A stretch of DNA of 64,000 nucleotides from Streptomyces sp. CC228A. Its GTDB lineage: Bacteria; Actinomycetota; Actinomycetes; Streptomycetales; Streptomycetaceae. The DNA is taken from positions 1-64,000 of the forward strand of contig NZ_JAJPUI010000004.1 in NCBI RefSeq assembly GCF_021390935.1, written 5' to 3'. This document shows positions 26,561 to 35,912 of this stretch, piece by piece. Under the pieces are notes generated by a model. That model was not told the origin of the DNA. It saw only the letters and a program-made list of their open reading frames with translations, and searched no databases. The number at the start of each line of letters is the position of its first letter. Within the stretch, counting starts at the first letter, position 1. Made by a program: the position numbers and the translations under genes.

Positions 26561-27948
26561 CTAGGTCCGGCGGCGCACCACGTAGGCCGCGCCCCGCTCC
26601 GCGGGCTCCTCGCCGACGTACTCCTGGTCGCGCATCCAGCACCAGGCGCGGATGTCCAGCGCGGCCACCTCGTCATCGGTGACGACGCGCACCGTGCCGC
26701 CCACCGGCACGTCCCCGATCGCCTTCGCCAGCTCGATGACCGGCACCGGGCAGCGCTTCCCCAGCGCGTCCACCACCAGCTCCCCGGCCTCCCGCGCCGC
26801 CCCGGCCGGTGCGCCCGCCGCCGGGGCGCCCAACTGCTCCCGCACATCCGCGACCACACCCGGCAGCACGTCGAGGAAGCGCTCCACCTCCGCCTCCGCC
26901 ACGCCGGCGGGCAGCGACACCCGGACGTTGCCCTCCGACAGCACCCCCATGGCGCGCAGCACATGGCTCGGGGTCAGCGTCGAGCTGGTGCAGGAGGAGC
27001 CTGAGGACACCGAGAAGCCCGCCCGGTCCAGTCCGTGCAGCAGCGCCTCGCCGTCCACGTACAGGCAGGAGAAGGTGACCAGGTGGGGGAGGCGCCGCAG
27101 CGGGTCGCCCACCACCTCCACGTCCGGCACCAGTTCGGGCACCCGCGCCCGGATCCGGTCCACCAGCCCCCGCAGCCGCTCCGCCTCCGCCGCCGCCTCC
27201 GCCCGCACCGCCCGCAGGGACGCCGCGGCGGCCACGACCGCCGGCAGGTTGGGGAAGCCGGGCGAGCGGCCCGACTCCCGTTCGTCGGCCGGACCGGGCG
27301 CGGCGAACCGCACCCCCTTGCGCACCGCCAGCAGCCCCACCCCCGCAGGACCGCCCCATTTGTGGGCACTTCCGGTCAGGACGGACCAACCGGCCTCGAC
27401 CGGGCCCCATGCGAGCGACTGCGCCGCGTCCACCAGCAGCGGCACCCCCGCCGCCCGGCAGGCCTCGGCCACCTCGGCCACCGGCTGGACCGTGCCCACC
27501 TCGTGGTTGGCCGACTGGAGGCACGCCAGGGCGGTCTCCTCGCGCAGCGCCGACGCGTACGACGCGGGCAGCACCGCGCCCGTGCGCTCCACCGGCACCT
27601 CGGTCACCGCGCCCCCGCCCGCCTCATGGGCGGCAGCCGCGTGCAGCAGGGAGGAGTGCTCCACCGCCGACAGCACCAGGTGCCGCCCGTCCGCCGCCGG
27701 CCGGCCAGCACGCCCGACACGCCCGTGTGCACCGCGTGCGTGCCCGAGGGGGTGAACGTGAGCTCGTCGGGGCGGCACCCCACCGCCTCCGCCGCGGCCT
27801 CCCGCGCCGCGTCGAGCAGCAGCCGGGCGCGCCTGCCCTCCCGGTACAGCCGCGCCGGGTCCGCCCAGCCCTCGTCCAGGGACGCCTGGAGGGCCTGCCG
27901 GGCGACCGGGTGCAGGGGGGCTGAGGAAGCAACGTCGAAGTAGGCCAC
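26561..27948 (-). pseudogene. Cysteine desulfurase fused to a TusA sulfurtransferase domain, frame-disrupted
   Basis: The N-terminal frame (GTG 27948) reads VAYFDVASSAPLHPVARQAL and ELTFTPSGTHAVHTGVSG. The remainder, in another frame, has LVLSAVEHSSLLHAA, LLVDAAQSLAW, LTGSAHKWGGPAGVGLLAVR with the PLP lysine, and SGSSCTSSTLTPSHVLRAMG with the persulfide cysteine. Adding one base near 27691-27705 joins them into 462 residues. The last 80 residues form a TusA/SirA domain, ELVVDALGKRCPVPVIELAKA, with the CPxP motif, so sulfur taken from cysteine could pass directly to an in-cis carrier. It likely supplies Fe-S or thio-modification pathways. The frame change is probably an assembly error. It is divergent from ctaC. 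Confidence 0.87.
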
Positions 27949-28095
27949 GTGGTCACGCTATCCCCCTCCGGCGGGTCCGGGAGAGGCCCGGAACCGCGCC
28001 GTCCGTACGGCTCTCACCTGCGGACACAACCCGAAAGAGGGGCGCGGCGGCGCGTTGGGCACCCTCCCCGCGCGGCGCCAAATAGCGTCCAGTAG

Positions 28096-28124
28096 GGTTT
28101 GGTCCGCATAAACATCCAAACCCC
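28096..28124. promoter_or_regulatory. Inverted repeat upstream of ctaC
   Basis: GGGTTTGG (28096-28103) and CCAAACCC (28117-28124) form a perfect 8-bp inverted repeat with a 13-base spacer, about 80 bases before the ctaC start in an AT-richer patch. It could be an operator or a leader hairpin of the oxidase operon. No confident -35/-10 pair was found around it. Confidence 0.45.
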
Positions 28125-28202
28125 TGCCCGCGTCAGGGCCGGCGACCGACCAGCGAGACGGCCGCAGCCGACCCGCGGGCGAGACTCTCGGGAAGGCGCT
28201 AC

Positions 28203-29171
28203 GTGAGTCCCAACGGCTCCGACCGCTCGTCGCGGCGCCCGATGCGGCGGAAGCTGCCGCAGGTGCTGACTGCGGGCCTGATCCTGGCTACCGCCTCCGG
28301 TTGCTCGTACAACTGGGAGGACTTCCCCCGCCTCGGTATGCCCTATCCGGTGACGGAAGAGGCGCCGCGGATCCTCTCCCTCTGGCAGGGCTCGTGGGCG
28401 GCTGCGCTCGCCACGGGCGTGCTCGTGTGGGGTCTGATCCTGTGGAGCGTCTTCTTCCACCGGCGCAGCCGCACCAAGGTGGAGGTTCCTCCGCAGACCC
28501 GGTACAACATGCCGATCGAGGCGCTGTACACGGTCACTCCGCTCATCATCGTCTCGGTGCTCTTCTACTTCACCGCGCGTGACGAGTCCGAGCTCCTCAA
28601 GCTCTCCGAGAAGCCCGCCCACACCATCAACGTGGTCGGCTACCAGTGGAGCTGGGGCTTCAACTACATCGAGAACGTGGACGGTGACGCCTCCACGGGC
28701 ACCGGGGTCCCCGAGGAGCTCGGCGCCATTCCGGACAAGTTCCAGAAGCAGTTCCCGCAGGGTGCCGAGGGCGTCTACGACGCCGGCATCCCGGGCACGC
28801 GGGACCCGGAGACGAAGAACCCCGGCCCGACGCTGGTCCTGCCCAAGGGCGAGAAGGTCCGGTTCGTCCTGACCTCGCGTGACGTCATCCACTCCTTCTG
28901 GGTGGTGCCGTTCCTCATGAAGCAGGACGTCATCCCGGGTCACACCAACGTCTTCGAGGTGACCCCGAACCAGGAGGGCACCTTCCTGGGCAAGTGCGCC
29001 GAGCTCTGCGGCGTCGACCACTCCCGGATGCTCTTCAACGTCAAGGTCGTCTCCCCCGAGGAGTACCAGCAGCACCTGGAGAAGCTGGCGGAGAAGGGGC
29101 AGACCGGCTACATCCCGTCGGGCATCGAGCAGACGGACCCGGCCAGGAATGCGGAGAAGAACCAACTGTGA
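28203..29171 (+). CDS. ctaC: Cytochrome c oxidase subunit II (aa3 type)
   Basis: A 322-residue lipoprotein: signal segment [14 protein letters not shown] with lipid cysteine C34, then two membrane helices (about residues 63-85 and 105-125) and the CuA cupredoxin domain outside. CuA ligands are complete: the histidine in [11 protein letters not shown], then C265, E267, C269, H273 and M276 in [14 protein letters not shown] short insert, [20 protein letters not shown], sits after YQWSWGFNY. This subunit accepts electrons from the bc1-bound cytochrome c and passes them to haem a. GGAAGGCGCTAC precedes GTG 28203. The gene overlaps ctaD by four bases. Confidence 0.97.
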   Translation: MSPNGSDRSSRRPMRRKLPQVLTAGLILATASGCSYNWEDFPRLGMPYPVTEEAPRILSLWQGSWAAALATGVLVWGLILWSVFFHRRSRTKVEVPPQTRYNMPIEALYTVTPLIIVSVLFYFTARDESELLKLSEKPAHTINVVGYQWSWGFNYIENVDGDASTGTGVPEELGAIPDKFQKQFPQGAEGVYDAGIPGTRDPETKNPGPTLVLPKGEKVRFVLTSRDVIHSFWVVPFLMKQDVIPGHTNVFEVTPNQEGTFLGKCAELCGVDHSRMLFNVKVVSPEEYQQHLEKLAEKGQTGYIPSGIEQTDPARNAEKNQL

Positions 29172-30916
29172 GCATCCTCAACGAACCCCAGGGTGCCGAC
29201 AAGGCAGCTGACGGCTCGCGGGAGCCGTACGAGAACGAGCTGCCCGTCCGGCGCAGGCAGCCAGGCAACGTCGTCGTCAAGTGGCTCACCACCACGGACC
29301 ACAAGACGATCGGCACGCTCTACCTGGTCACCTCGTTCGCCTTCTTCTGCATCGGCGGCCTCCTGGCGCTCTTCATGCGCGCCGAGCTGGCCCGGCCGGG
29401 TACGCAGCTCATGTCGAACGAGCAGTTCAACCAGGCGTTCACGATGCACGGCACGATCATGCTGCTGATGTTCGCGACGCCGCTGTTCGCCGGATTCGCG
29501 AACTGGATCATGCCGCTGCAGATCGGCGCGCCCGACGTGGCGTTCCCGCGGCTGAACATGTTCGCCTACTGGCTGTACCTCTTCGGCTCGCTCATCGCGG
29601 TGGCGGGCTTCCTCACCCCGCAGGGCGCCGCGGACTTCGGCTGGTTCGCGTACACCCCGCTGTCGGACGCGATCCGCTCGCCGGGTGTCGGCGCCGACAT
29701 GTGGATCATGGGCCTCGCCTTCTCCGGCTTCGGCACCATCCTCGGCTCGGTCAACTTCATCACCACGATCATCTGCATGCGCGCCCCCGGCATGACGATG
29801 TTCCGCATGCCGATCTTCACGTGGAACGTGCTGCTGACCGGTGTCCTGGTCCTGCTCGCCTTCCCGGTCCTCGCCGCCGCGCTGTTCGCGCTGGAGTCGG
29901 ACCGCAAGTTCGGCTCGCACATCTTCGACCCGTCCAACGGCGGCGCCCTGCTGTGGCAGCACCTCTTCTGGTTCTTCGGCCACCCCGAGGTGTACATCAT
30001 CGCCCTGCCGTTCTTCGGCATCGTCTCGGAGATCGTGCCGGTCTTCAGCCGCAAGCCGATGTTCGGCTACATCGGCCTGATCGCGGCCACGATCGCCATC
30101 GCCGGCCTCTCGGTGACGGTGTGGGCGCACCACATGTACGTCACGGGCGGTGTGCTGCTGCCGTTCTTCGCCTTCATGACGTTCCTGATCGCGGTGCCGA
30201 CCGGTGTGAAGTTCTTCAACTGGATCGGCACGATGTGGAAGGGCTCGCTGTCCTTCGAGACCCCGATGCTCTGGGTCGTCGGCTTCCTGATCACCTTCAC
30301 CTTCGGTGGTCTGACCGGTGTGATCCTGGCGTCGCCCCCGATGGACTTCCACGTCTCCGACTCGTACTTCGTCGTCGCGCACTTCCACTACGTCGTCTTC
30401 GGCACAGTGGTCTTCGCGATGTTCGCCGGATTCCACTTCTGGTGGCCGAAGTTCACGGGCAAGATGCTGGACGAGCGCCTCGGCAAGATCACCTTCTGGA
30501 CGCTGTTCATCGGCTTCCACGGCACGTTCCTCGTCCAGCACTGGCTGGGTGCCGAGGGCATGCCGCGCCGGTACGCCGACTACCTCGCCGCGGACGGCTT
30601 CACCGCGCTGAACACGATCTCCACGATCGCCTCGTTCCTGCTCGGCCTGTCGATCCTGCCGTTCTTCTACAACGTCTGGAAGACGGCCAAGTACGGCAAG
30701 AAGATCGAGGTCGACGACCCGTGGGGCTACGGCCGCTCCCTGGAGTGGGCCACCTCGTGCCCGCCGCCGCGGCACAACTTCCTCACGCTGCCGCGCATCC
30801 GCTCCGAATCGCCGGCGTTCGACCTGCACCACCCTGAGATCGCCGAGATCGACCAGCTGGAGAACCAGGGTCGTACGGAAACCGCGCTGGTCGGTGGCAA
30901 GGAGGCCGGCAAGTGA
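29168..30916 (+). CDS. ctaD: Cytochrome c oxidase subunit I
   Basis: A 582-residue protein with twelve membrane helices. Haem a and a3/CuB ligands are visible: [12 protein letters not shown] (haem a His), [15 protein letters not shown] (CuB His and cross-linked Tyr), [10 protein letters not shown] (CuB His pair) and [10 protein letters not shown] (haem a3 and haem a His). K- and D-channel surroundings look conserved. It forms the O2-reducing, proton-pumping core. GTG 29168 overlaps the ctaC stop (GTGA), and ctaF begins inside its last codons, so the three are translated from one mRNA. ctaE is encoded about 2.5 kb away after an L,D-transpeptidase gene and a small receiver-like gene. Confidence 0.98.
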   Translation: MSILNEPQGADKAADGSREPYENELPVRRRQPGNVVVKWLTTTDHKTIGTLYLVTSFAFFCIGGLLALFMRAELARPGTQLMSNEQFNQAFTMHGTIMLLMFATPLFAGFANWIMPLQIGAPDVAFPRLNMFAYWLYLFGSLIAVAGFLTPQGAADFGWFAYTPLSDAIRSPGVGADMWIMGLAFSGFGTILGSVNFITTIICMRAPGMTMFRMPIFTWNVLLTGVLVLLAFPVLAAALFALESDRKFGSHIFDPSNGGALLWQHLFWFFGHPEVYIIALPFFGIVSEIVPVFSRKPMFGYIGLIAATIAIAGLSVTVWAHHMYVTGGVLLPFFAFMTFLIAVPTGVKFFNWIGTMWKGSLSFETPMLWVVGFLITFTFGGLTGVILASPPMDFHVSDSYFVVAHFHYVVFGTVVFAMFAGFHFWWPKFTGKMLDERLGKITFWTLFIGFHGTFLVQHWLGAEGMPRRYADYLAADGFTALNTISTIASFLLGLSILPFFYNVWKTAKYGKKIEVDDPWGYGRSLEWATSCPPPRHNFLTLPRIRSESPAFDLHHPEIAEIDQLENQGRTETALVGGKEAGK

Positions 30917-31311
30917 AGATCCAGGGCAAGATGTTCATCTGGCTGAGCTTCTTCATCCTCGCCATGGCCGTCCTGTACGGCGTGTGGGCGAAGGAGCCGG
31001 TCGGCACCACGGCGCTGTTCATGGCCTTCGGCCTGGCGATCATGGTCGGCTACTACCTGGCCTTCACGGCCCGGCGGGTGGACGCCATGGCGCAGGACGA
31101 CAAGGAGGCCGACGTAGCGGACGAGGCCGGCGAGGTCGGCTTCTTCTCGCCGCACAGCTGGCAGCCGCTCTCGCTGGCCCTCGGCGGTGCCCTCGCGTTC
31201 CTGGCCGTCGCCCTCGACTGGTGGCTCATCTACTTCTCCCTGCCGATCATCCTGATCGGCGTCTGGGGATGGGTGTTCGAGTACTACCGGGGCGAGAACC
31301 AGAACCAGTAG
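30913..31311 (+). CDS. ctaF: Cytochrome c oxidase subunit IV (actinobacterial)
   Basis: A 132-residue membrane protein of the actinobacterial subunit IV family. Helices are near residues 8-24 ([19 protein letters not shown]), 33-52 ([17 protein letters not shown]), then after an acidic loop ([16 protein letters not shown]) at about 86-104 and 106-122. It stabilises the aa3 oxidase in the bcc-aa3 supercomplex. GTG 30913 overlaps the ctaD stop (GTGA). A hairpin terminator follows 19 bases after the stop. Confidence 0.95.
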   Translation: MKIQGKMFIWLSFFILAMAVLYGVWAKEPVGTTALFMAFGLAIMVGYYLAFTARRVDAMAQDDKEADVADEAGEVGFFSPHSWQPLSLALGGALAFLAVALDWWLIYFSLPIILIGVWGWVFEYYRGENQNQ

Positions 31312-31329
31312 GCGCCACGCGCCCCTGAA

Positions 31330-31370
31330 GGGCCCGGTGTCCTCCGTAAGGAGGCCGCCGGGCCCTCTTT
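31330..31370 (+). terminator. Terminator of the ctaCDF operon
   Basis: GGGCCCGG (31330-31337) pairs with CCGGGCCC (31358-31365). Inside, CCTCC (31341-31345) pairs with GGAGG (31350-31354) around GTAA. TCTTT follows, so this is a near-classical intrinsic terminator. Confidence 0.88.
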
Positions 31371-31433
31371 CGTGGTCATCCTTTTGCAGTCATCCGGCGT
31401 GCCAGGGTCGACAGCCGTTCCTACGGTGTGCTT

Positions 31434-32690
31434 ATGAGCCACACGCCAAGCATGCGCACCGTCCTCAGCTGCTCCCTGCTGGTCGTCGTCGCGGGTGCGG
31501 GCGCGACCGGCTGCAACGGCCCGGAGGGGCACCCGCTGTCCGCCCGCCCCTACGACGCCGCCGGCCAGATCACCTTCAACGGGCCCGGGGACGACCGCAA
31601 GGCGCCCCTGGACCGGCCCCTGGAGGTCACCAGCAAGGACGGCGGCGGCCGCATCACCGACGTCACGGCCGTCGACGAGGCAGGCCACTACCTGGCCGGC
31701 GAACTCGCCGCGGACGGCAGCCGCTGGCGCTCCACGGGCCCGCTGGCCGCAGAGGCCCGCTACACCGTCAGGATCGCCACGGAGAACGGCGACGGCGCCC
31801 CCGGCGTCCGTGTGCTGACGTTCGAGACCGCGGCGGCCCGGCAGCGGATGAAGGTCGAGTTCGGGCCCGAACCGGGCACCTACGGGGTCGGGCAGCCCCT
31901 CACGGCCGCACTCAGCCACCCCGTCACGACCAAGGAGGGCCGCGCCGCCGTCGAGCGGGGCCTCAAGGTCCGCTCCACGCCCGCCGTCACCGGCGCGTGG
32001 CACTGGGTCGACGACAAGCAGCTCCACTACCGGCCCAAGGAGTACTGGCCGGCCGGCACCCGGATCAACCTCACCAGCAACCTCGCGGGCGTCCGCGTCG
32101 CCAAGGGCGTCTACGGCACCCCCACCGACCCGCTCGTCCTCACCATCGGGGACCGCGTCGAGGCCGTCACCGACGCCGCCGCCCACCAGATGGTGTTCAA
32201 GCGGAACGGGAAGGTGATCAACACCATTCCCGTGACCACCGGCAAACCCGGCTTCTCCACCCGCAACGGCACCAAAGTGGTCCTGGAGAAGCAGTACTTC
32301 GTACGGATGCGCAGCACCACCGTCGGCATCGCCGAAGGCAGCAGCGAGTCCTACGACCTGCCGGTGTACTACGCGACGAGGGTCACATGGAGCGGCGAGT
32401 ACGTGCACGCCGCGCCCTGGTCCGTCGGCTCGCAGGGGTACGCCAACGTCAGCCACGGCTGCGTGGGCATGTCGACGGGCAACGCCGCCTGGTTCTTCGA
32501 GAACATCCGCCGCGGCGACCTGGTCACGGTCGTCAACAGCATCGGCCAGGACATGGCCCCGTTCGGGAACGGCTTCGGCGACTGGAACCTGCCCTGGGAC
32601 GAGTGGCGCCAGGGCAGCGCCGTGCTGGGCGGCACGCGGGACGGCGCCACGCCCGCGGACGGCGCCCGGCTCAGGCCGCGCGCCGCGTAG
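31434..32690 (+). CDS. L,D-transpeptidase lipoprotein with immunoglobulin-like domains
   Basis: A 418-residue exported protein. The N terminus MSHTPSMRTVLSCSLLVVVA ends in a lipobox GATGC, so it is anchored in the membrane. Residues about 40-230 form two Ig-like domains (RIATENGDGAPGVRVLTFET, MKVEFGPEPGTYGVGQPL). The YkuD catalytic domain follows with YVHAAPWSVGSQGYANVSHG and then CVGMS, the nucleophile cysteine and its histidine. It makes 3-3 cross-links in peptidoglycan. TACGGT lies six bases before ATG 31434 and no Shine-Dalgarno is seen, so a leaderless start is possible. Its position between the two halves of the respiratory cluster is conserved in Streptomyces as far as I recall. Confidence 0.93.
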   Translation: MSHTPSMRTVLSCSLLVVVAGAGATGCNGPEGHPLSARPYDAAGQITFNGPGDDRKAPLDRPLEVTSKDGGGRITDVTAVDEAGHYLAGELAADGSRWRSTGPLAAEARYTVRIATENGDGAPGVRVLTFETAAARQRMKVEFGPEPGTYGVGQPLTAALSHPVTTKEGRAAVERGLKVRSTPAVTGAWHWVDDKQLHYRPKEYWPAGTRINLTSNLAGVRVAKGVYGTPTDPLVLTIGDRVEAVTDAAAHQMVFKRNGKVINTIPVTTGKPGFSTRNGTKVVLEKQYFVRMRSTTVGIAEGSSESYDLPVYYATRVTWSGEYVHAAPWSVGSQGYANVSHGCVGMSTGNAAWFFENIRRGDLVTVVNSIGQDMAPFGNGFGDWNLPWDEWRQGSAVLGGTRDGATPADGARLRPRAA

Positions 32691-32700
32691 CCCGCCGGAC

Positions 32701-32747
32701 GCCCGCGGCAGCCCGCGGGCGCCGCCCGCCGGGCCCCGCGGGGGCCC
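32701..32747. terminator. Two adjacent hairpins between converging genes
   Basis: GCCCGCGG (32701-32708) pairs with CCGCGGGC (32713-32720). GGGCCCC (32731-32737) pairs with GGGGCCC (32741-32747). They separate the L,D-transpeptidase gene from the converging receiver-like gene. Confidence 0.7.
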
Positions 32748-32752
32748 GGCCG

Positions 32753-33154
32753 CTACGCCTCCACCGACAGGCGGCCGCGCACCAGTCCGGCCAGCGCGTC
32801 CGCCAGCTCCGCCGGGTCCACCGGCAGCGTCACCGCCGCGTCCGCGCGGCTCCACGTGGCCAGCCACGCGTCCTGCGGGCGCCCCATCAGCAGCAGCACC
32901 GGCGGGCAGTCGAAGACCTCGTCCTTGAGCTGGCGGCACACGCCCATCCCGCCCGCGGGCACGGCCTCGCCGTCCAGGACGCACACGTCGATCCCGCCCT
33001 GGTCCAGGCGCTCCAGCACCGCGGGCAGCGTCGCGCACTCGACGTACTCGATCGGGGGGACGTCCGCCGCCGGCCGCCTCCCCGCCGCCATCCGGACCTG
33101 CGCGCGGGTGTTCGCGTCGTCGCTGTAGACCAGTACGGTGGCGGTCGACTGCAT
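32753..33154 (-). CDS. Stand-alone response-regulator-receiver-like protein
   Basis: A 133-residue protein, MQSTATVLVYSDDANTRAQV onward. It shows the alternating beta/alpha outline of a receiver domain: VLVYSDD at the acidic pocket, GIDVCVLDGEAVPAGGMG where the phosphoacceptor loop should be, PPVLLLMGRPQDAWLA and ADAAVTLPVDPAELADALAG. The canonical lysine near the C terminus is replaced (LPVDP), so phosphorylation competence is unsure. GGAGGG precedes ATG 33154. No output domain or kinase is adjacent. It is divergent from ctaE with about 218 bases between, which may matter for shared control. Confidence 0.78.
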   Translation of the reverse strand: MQSTATVLVYSDDANTRAQVRMAAGRRPAADVPPIEYVECATLPAVLERLDQGGIDVCVLDGEAVPAGGMGVCRQLKDEVFDCPPVLLLMGRPQDAWLATWSRADAAVTLPVDPAELADALAGLVRGRLSVEA

Positions 33155-33361
33155 GCTGGGTCCCTCCGAGTTTCGTACGGCGTCGTACACGGTGAGTTGC
33201 TCGGTAACCGACGCCGCGGATGCTACTCCCTCCCGGGCCCCGTCAACACCGGGCAGACGGCTGTTCGGGGCGGTTGCCGCTGGGCCGTTCGGGTCGGCCG
33301 GGGCGCCCCGCCGGAGGGGGGACACTCCGAACGGCACCCCCCGGAGTGAGGGCGAGATAAG

Positions 33362-33382
33362 CGACCGACATAATGTCGGTCG
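33362..33382. promoter_or_regulatory. 21-bp near-perfect palindrome across the ctaE start
   Basis: CGACCGACAT (33362-33371), A, ATGTCGGTCG (33373-33382) is an exact inverted repeat. It contains the ATG at 33373, and CATAAT at 33369-33374 could be a -10 box seven bases before GTG 33382. Binding of a dimeric repressor here, or RNA hairpin formation, would cover either start of ctaE. Confidence 0.7.
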
Positions 33383-33993
33383 TGGCGACAGCAACGACAG
33401 TAGATACCGGGCACGCGCACCCGCCGGTCAATCGACCGAACCTCACCAGCGTCGGAACAGTCATCTGGCTGAGTTCCGAGCTGATGTTCTTCGCGGCCCT
33501 CTTCGCGATGTACTTCACCCTGCGTTCGGTGACGGGTCCCGAATACTGGGCCGAGCAGGCGGGACACCTGAACTTCTGGTTCGCGTTTTCCAACACCACG
33601 ATCCTGGTGCTCTCCTCCCTCACCTGCCAGCTCGGCGTGTTCGCCGCCGAGCGCGGTGACGTGAAGAAGCTGCGTGCCTGGTTCATCGTGACCTTCATCA
33701 TGGGCGCGGTCTTCATCGGCGGCCAGGTCCTGGAGTACACCGAGCTGGTCAAGGAGGCGGGCATGTCCCTGTCCTCCGGTCCGTACGGCTCCGTGTTCTA
33801 CCTGACCACCGGCTTCCACGGCCTCCATGTGACGGGCGGCCTCATCGCCTTCCTCCTGGTACTCGGCCGGACGTACGCCGCGAAGCGGTTCACCCACGAG
33901 CAGGCGACGGCCGCCATCGTCGTGTCCTACTACTGGCACTTCGTCGACGTGGTCTGGATCGGCCTCTTCGCCACGATCTACATGATCAAGTAG
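33373..33993 (+). CDS. ctaE: Cytochrome c oxidase subunit III
   Basis: A 206-residue membrane protein with about five helices: [77 protein letters not shown] and [20 protein letters not shown]. The glutamate of SSELMFF and of QVLEY and the GFHGLHV motif are typical. ATG 33373 gives the N terminus seen in Streptomyces homologues. GTG 33382 is an alternative that fits a leaderless transcript. It is the first gene of the ctaE-qcrCAB operon, with 63 bases to qcrC. Confidence 0.96.
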   Translation: MSVVATATTVDTGHAHPPVNRPNLTSVGTVIWLSSELMFFAALFAMYFTLRSVTGPEYWAEQAGHLNFWFAFSNTTILVLSSLTCQLGVFAAERGDVKKLRAWFIVTFIMGAVFIGGQVLEYTELVKEAGMSLSSGPYGSVFYLTTGFHGLHVTGGLIAFLLVLGRTYAAKRFTHEQATAAIVVSYYWHFVDVVWIGLFATIYMIK

Positions 33994-34056
33994 TCGGGTC
34001 CCACCCGACACGTCCAGCAAGCATCGACGCAGAAGATCCTGACACCGGGGTAATCC

Positions 34057-34866
34057 GTGAAAAAGCTCTCCGCACGACGACGCCATCCGCTGGCGGCGCT
34101 CGTCGTCCTACTTCTCGCGCTGGCGGCCACAGGGGGGCTGTACGCCGCGTTCGCGCCCGCGGGCCAGGCACAGGCCGACGAGACCGCCCAGTCCCTCGCC
34201 ATCGAGGAGGGCAAGAAGCTCTACACCGTCGGCTGCGCCACCTGTCACGGCACCAACGGTCAGGGCACCTCCGACGGCCCGTCCCTGATCGGTGTGGGCT
34301 CGGCCGCGGTGGACTTCCAGGTCGGCACCGGCCGTATGCCCGCCATGCAGCCGGGCGCGCAGATCCCGCGCAAGCCGAAGGTCTACACCCAGGCGCAGAT
34401 CGACCAGCTGGCCGCGTACATCGCGTCGCTCGGCCCCGGCCCGGTCACGCCGACCGAGGAGCAGTACAGCCCGGAAGGCGCGGACATCGCCAAGGGCGGT
34501 GAGCTGTTCCGCAACAACTGCGCGCAGTGCCACAACTTCACCGGCGAGGGCGGCGCGCTCACCAAGGGCAAGTACGCCCCGAGCCTCGAAGGCGTCAGCG
34601 AGAAGCACATCTACGAGGCCATGCAGACCGGCCCGCAGAACATGCCCTCCTTCCCGGACACGATCATGCCGGAGCAGGAGAAGAAGGACATCATCGCGTA
34701 CATCAAGGCCGTCAATGGTGACGAGACCCCGAGCCCCGGCGGTTTCGCACTCGGCGGTCTGGGACCGGTCGCCGAGGGCCTCTTCGGCTGGATCTTCGGT
34801 CTCGGTTCGCTGATCGCTGTCGCCGTCTGGGTCGCGGCCCACACCGCTAAGGCCAAGAAGTCATGA
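34057..34866 (+). CDS. qcrC: Di-haem cytochrome c subunit of the bcc complex
   Basis: A 269-residue membrane-bound di-haem cytochrome c, replacing soluble cytochrome c in Actinobacteria. An N-terminal hydrophobic anchor/signal (LAALVVLLLALAATGGLYAA) is followed by haem site 1, C60-A-T-C63-H64, and haem site 2, C155-A-Q-C158-H159. Candidate axial methionines are in GRMPAMQPG and QNMPSFPDTIM. A C-terminal helix, GLFGWIFGLGSLIAVAVWVA, anchors it. It carries electrons from the Rieske centre to CtaC inside the supercomplex. It starts at GTG 34057 and overlaps qcrA by four bases (ATGA). Confidence 0.97.
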   Translation: MKKLSARRRHPLAALVVLLLALAATGGLYAAFAPAGQAQADETAQSLAIEEGKKLYTVGCATCHGTNGQGTSDGPSLIGVGSAAVDFQVGTGRMPAMQPGAQIPRKPKVYTQAQIDQLAAYIASLGPGPVTPTEEQYSPEGADIAKGGELFRNNCAQCHNFTGEGGALTKGKYAPSLEGVSEKHIYEAMQTGPQNMPSFPDTIMPEQEKKDIIAYIKAVNGDETPSPGGFALGGLGPVAEGLFGWIFGLGSLIAVAVWVAAHTAKAKKS

Positions 34867-35912
34867 GTAGCCAAGAGATTTCCGAAGAGAGCCTGCCGAG
34901 CGGGCAGGACAGCGCGCACGGCAAGGCGGTAGCCGAGAACCCGTTCGCAGACCCGGGGCTCCCGCCCCACAAGCCCCGCATCCAGGACATCGACGAGCGG
35001 GCCGCCAAGCGCTCGGAGCGCACGGTCGCCCTGCTCTTCACGGTGTCGATGCTCGCCACGGTCGGCTTCATCGCCTCGTTCGTCGCCTTCGACGTCGACC
35101 AGATCGTGTACATCTGGCCCCTCGGCCACGTGAGCATCCTGCACGTGATGCTGGGCCTGACGCTGGGCATCGCCCTGTTCTGCATCGGCGCGGGCGCGGT
35201 CCACTGGGCCCGCACCCTGATGTCCGACGTGGAGGTCGCCGACGACCGCCACCCGATCGAGGCGAGCCCCGAGGTCAAGGCCAAGGTCATGGCCGACTTC
35301 CGGGAGGGCGCCGCCGAGTCGGCGATCGGCCGCCGCAAGCTGATCCGCAACACGATGTTCGGCGCCCTCGCGATGGTGCCGCTCTCCGGTGTGGTCCTGC
35401 TGCGCGAGCTCGGCCCGCTGCCCGGGGACAAGCTGTTCAAGACGTCCTGGGCCAACGGCAAGCTGCTCATCAACATGAACACGAACGAGCCGCTGCGCCC
35501 CGAGGACGTGGTGGTCGGGTCGCTGACCTTCGCCAAGCCCGAGGGCCTGGAGGAGAGCGACCACGACTTCAACACCTTGATCGCCAAGGACGCCCTGATG
35601 ATCGTCCGGATCCAGCCGGAGGACATCAAGGACAAGCGCGAGCTCGAGTGGTCCCACGAGGGCATCGTGGCCTTCTCGAAGATCTGCACCCACGTGGGCT
35701 GCCCGATCTCCCTGTACGAGCAGCAGACGCACCACGTCCTCTGCCCGTGCCACCAGTCCACCTTCGACCTCTCCGACGGCGCCCGCGTCATCTTCGGCCC
35801 TGCCGGCCACGCCCTCCCGCAGCTGCGGATCGGCGTGAATGACGAGGGCTTCCTCGAAGCGCTCGGCGACTTCGAGGAGCCGGTCGGTCCTGCATTCTGG
35901 GAGCGCGGATGA
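34863..35912 (+). CDS. qcrA: Rieske iron-sulfur subunit
   Basis: A 349-residue protein. The N-terminal cytosolic stretch is acidic, and three hydrophobic segments lie near residues 55-77, 85-110 and about 160-180, which is the actinobacterial three-helix form. The C-terminal Rieske domain has CTHVGCPISLYEQQ and LCPCHQSTFDLSDGARVIFG, giving two cysteine and two histidine ligands of the 2Fe-2S cluster plus the disulfide cysteines, then GPAGHALPQL. It takes electrons from menaquinol. The ATG overlaps qcrC and the stop overlaps qcrB (ATGA at both ends), so the operon is tightly coupled. Confidence 0.97.
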   Translation: MSSQEISEESLPSGQDSAHGKAVAENPFADPGLPPHKPRIQDIDERAAKRSERTVALLFTVSMLATVGFIASFVAFDVDQIVYIWPLGHVSILHVMLGLTLGIALFCIGAGAVHWARTLMSDVEVADDRHPIEASPEVKAKVMADFREGAAESAIGRRKLIRNTMFGALAMVPLSGVVLLRELGPLPGDKLFKTSWANGKLLINMNTNEPLRPEDVVVGSLTFAKPEGLEESDHDFNTLIAKDALMIVRIQPEDIKDKRELEWSHEGIVAFSKICTHVGCPISLYEQQTHHVLCPCHQSTFDLSDGARVIFGPAGHALPQLRIGVNDEGFLEALGDFEEPVGPAFWERG

